Assembly: GCF_049445995.1 (NCBI RefSeq)
Contig: NZ_JBMSDZ010000014.1
Coordinates: forward strand, 31,794-95,793
Direction: 5' to 3'
Length of the DNA: 64,000 nt
Source: Dyella_A sp049445995
GTDB taxonomy: Bacteria > Pseudomonadota > Gammaproteobacteria > Xanthomonadales > Rhodanobacteraceae
Part shown: positions 63,630 to 64,000 of the stretch, piece by piece
Numbering within the stretch: the first letter of the stretch is position 1
Layout: every line of letters starts with the position of its first letter
Program-made: the position numbers and the translations under genes
The notes under the pieces: model-generated
Databases searched by the model: none
The model's input: the letters and a program-made list of their open reading frames with translations, nothing else
Told to the model about the DNA's origin: nothing

Positions 63630-63815
63630 ATGCATCTGCAATATTGGCGCACGCTTGCGGCGGTGGGTTGTGCCGTGGCTCTGGGTGCTGTTTGTTTTCC
63701 AGTTTACGCCAAGGTTACGGATTTGCCAGGGCTGACGGTTACTGCACGTGACCCCTGTCCACCGGGAACCGTTGCAGTCTCGCGTGGCAAAGAATTTGTG
63801 GGGTGTACAACCTGA
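63630..63815 (+). CDS. Small secreted hypothetical protein, 61 aa
   Basis: ATG 63630 opens MHLQYWRTLAAVGCAVALGA with a typical signal peptide (hydrophobic core, cut near VYA-KV). A mature part of about 35 residues follows, with two cysteines (VTARDPCPPGTVAVSRGKEF then VGCTT) that could form one disulphide. I recognise no family. An upstream in-frame GTG at 63600 is less likely because it would bury the signal peptide. Base composition is lower in G+C than the window average. Confidence 0.55.
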   Translation: MHLQYWRTLAAVGCAVALGAVCFPVYAKVTDLPGLTVTARDPCPPGTVAVSRGKEFVGCTT

Positions 63816-64000
63816 TTCCGTGACGCGCTCCGAGCATAGCGCGCCGACCACCATCGAGCGCCTGATTCGCGCCGGAGTTGGCGATGTGCACGACACGTTG
63901 AGCCGTTGGGTTGCGCAGTGTGCGCAAAAAGTCGTCGTGGCGAGGGGTGCTGATGATCATTTCCCCCGTCGTTCCTGCCCGCCGCGCAGCCGCTCGCCAC
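63816..64000. other. Window end, coding status unclear
   Basis: Both strands are open here. On the plus strand a frame from GTG 63820 (MTRSEHSAPTTIERLIRAGV) runs off the window. On the minus strand a frame from ATG 63960 (MIISTPRHDDFLRTLRNPTA) runs back over the small secreted gene. Neither resembles a family I know, so no gene is assigned. Confidence 0.3.

Noticed and set aside
63227..63751. Open frame of 174 codons after hrpB
   Set aside because: No family features, composition unlike the neighbouring genes, and it overlaps the better-supported small secreted protein in another frame.

Overview
This 64 kb window is about two-thirds G+C and reads as chromosome of a gammaproteobacterium of the Xanthomonadales, most likely Rhodanobacteraceae (Rhodanobacter/Dyella/Frateuria-like). 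The evidence is a type II secretion cluster in the Xanthomonas xps order E-F-G-H-I-J-K-L-M-N-D, a GumN/TraB-family protein, a monomeric isocitrate dehydrogenase, a TonB receptor/S9 peptidase pair, and several families of palindromic intergenic repeats. No rRNA or intact tRNA gene was seen.

Layout: (1) 1-8.9 kb: a TonB-dependent receptor (5' end outside the window), a secreted S9 peptidase, Rep helicase on the minus strand, thymidine kinase and an unknown conserved protein. (2) 8.9-24.8 kb: a complete type I-G (formerly I-U) CRISPR-Cas locus, all read on the minus strand. The array has 37 repeats and its leader end faces cas2. Transcription order is cas3, a nucleotidyltransferase gene, csx17 (Cas8), csb1 (Cas7), csb2 (Cas5-Cas6), a decayed VapBC pair, an XPF/ERCC4-type nuclease, a SEC-C protein, a cas4-cas1 fusion and cas2. 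(3) 24.8-35.4 kb: a SWIM/SNF2 helicase, then an NAD-dependent formate dehydrogenase operon (fdsG-B-A-D) behind an oxalate/formate-family transporter. (4) 35.7-46.9 kb: isocitrate dehydrogenase, a class A beta-lactamase interrupted by a stop codon, GumN-like protein, aldo/keto reductase, glutathione-dependent formaldehyde dehydrogenase, a broken NYN gene, a methyltransferase, rluE, tatD and a secreted M4 protease. (5) 47-60.5 kb: a trimeric autotransporter adhesin and the 11-gene type II secretion operon. (6) 60.5-64 kb: hrpB and a small secreted protein.

The most unusual region is the CRISPR operon. It carries non-cas genes that are translationally locked into it. The nucleotidyltransferase start overlaps the cas3 stop by 4 nt, and its stop overlaps the start of an unusual 78-residue N-terminal extension of Cas8. 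That extension resembles the small partner proteins found beside such nucleotidyltransferases, which suggests (inference) a toxin/antitoxin-like guard whose neutralising half is fused to the interference complex. The leader-distal end of the array holds a 139-nt 'spacer' containing a 74-nt tRNA-like fold. An ERCC4 nuclease with the full ERKxxxD motif and a SEC-C protein sit between csb2 and cas4-cas1.

A second theme is palindromic repeats inside or beside genes. One forms most of the leader peptide of the major pseudopilin GspG, another is read in frame inside HrpB, and others sit at gene ends. Formate and formaldehyde metabolism is the third theme: AdhC converts formaldehyde-glutathione adduct towards formate, and Fds oxidises formate with NAD+. 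The M4 protease is a plausible substrate of the nearby type II secretion system.
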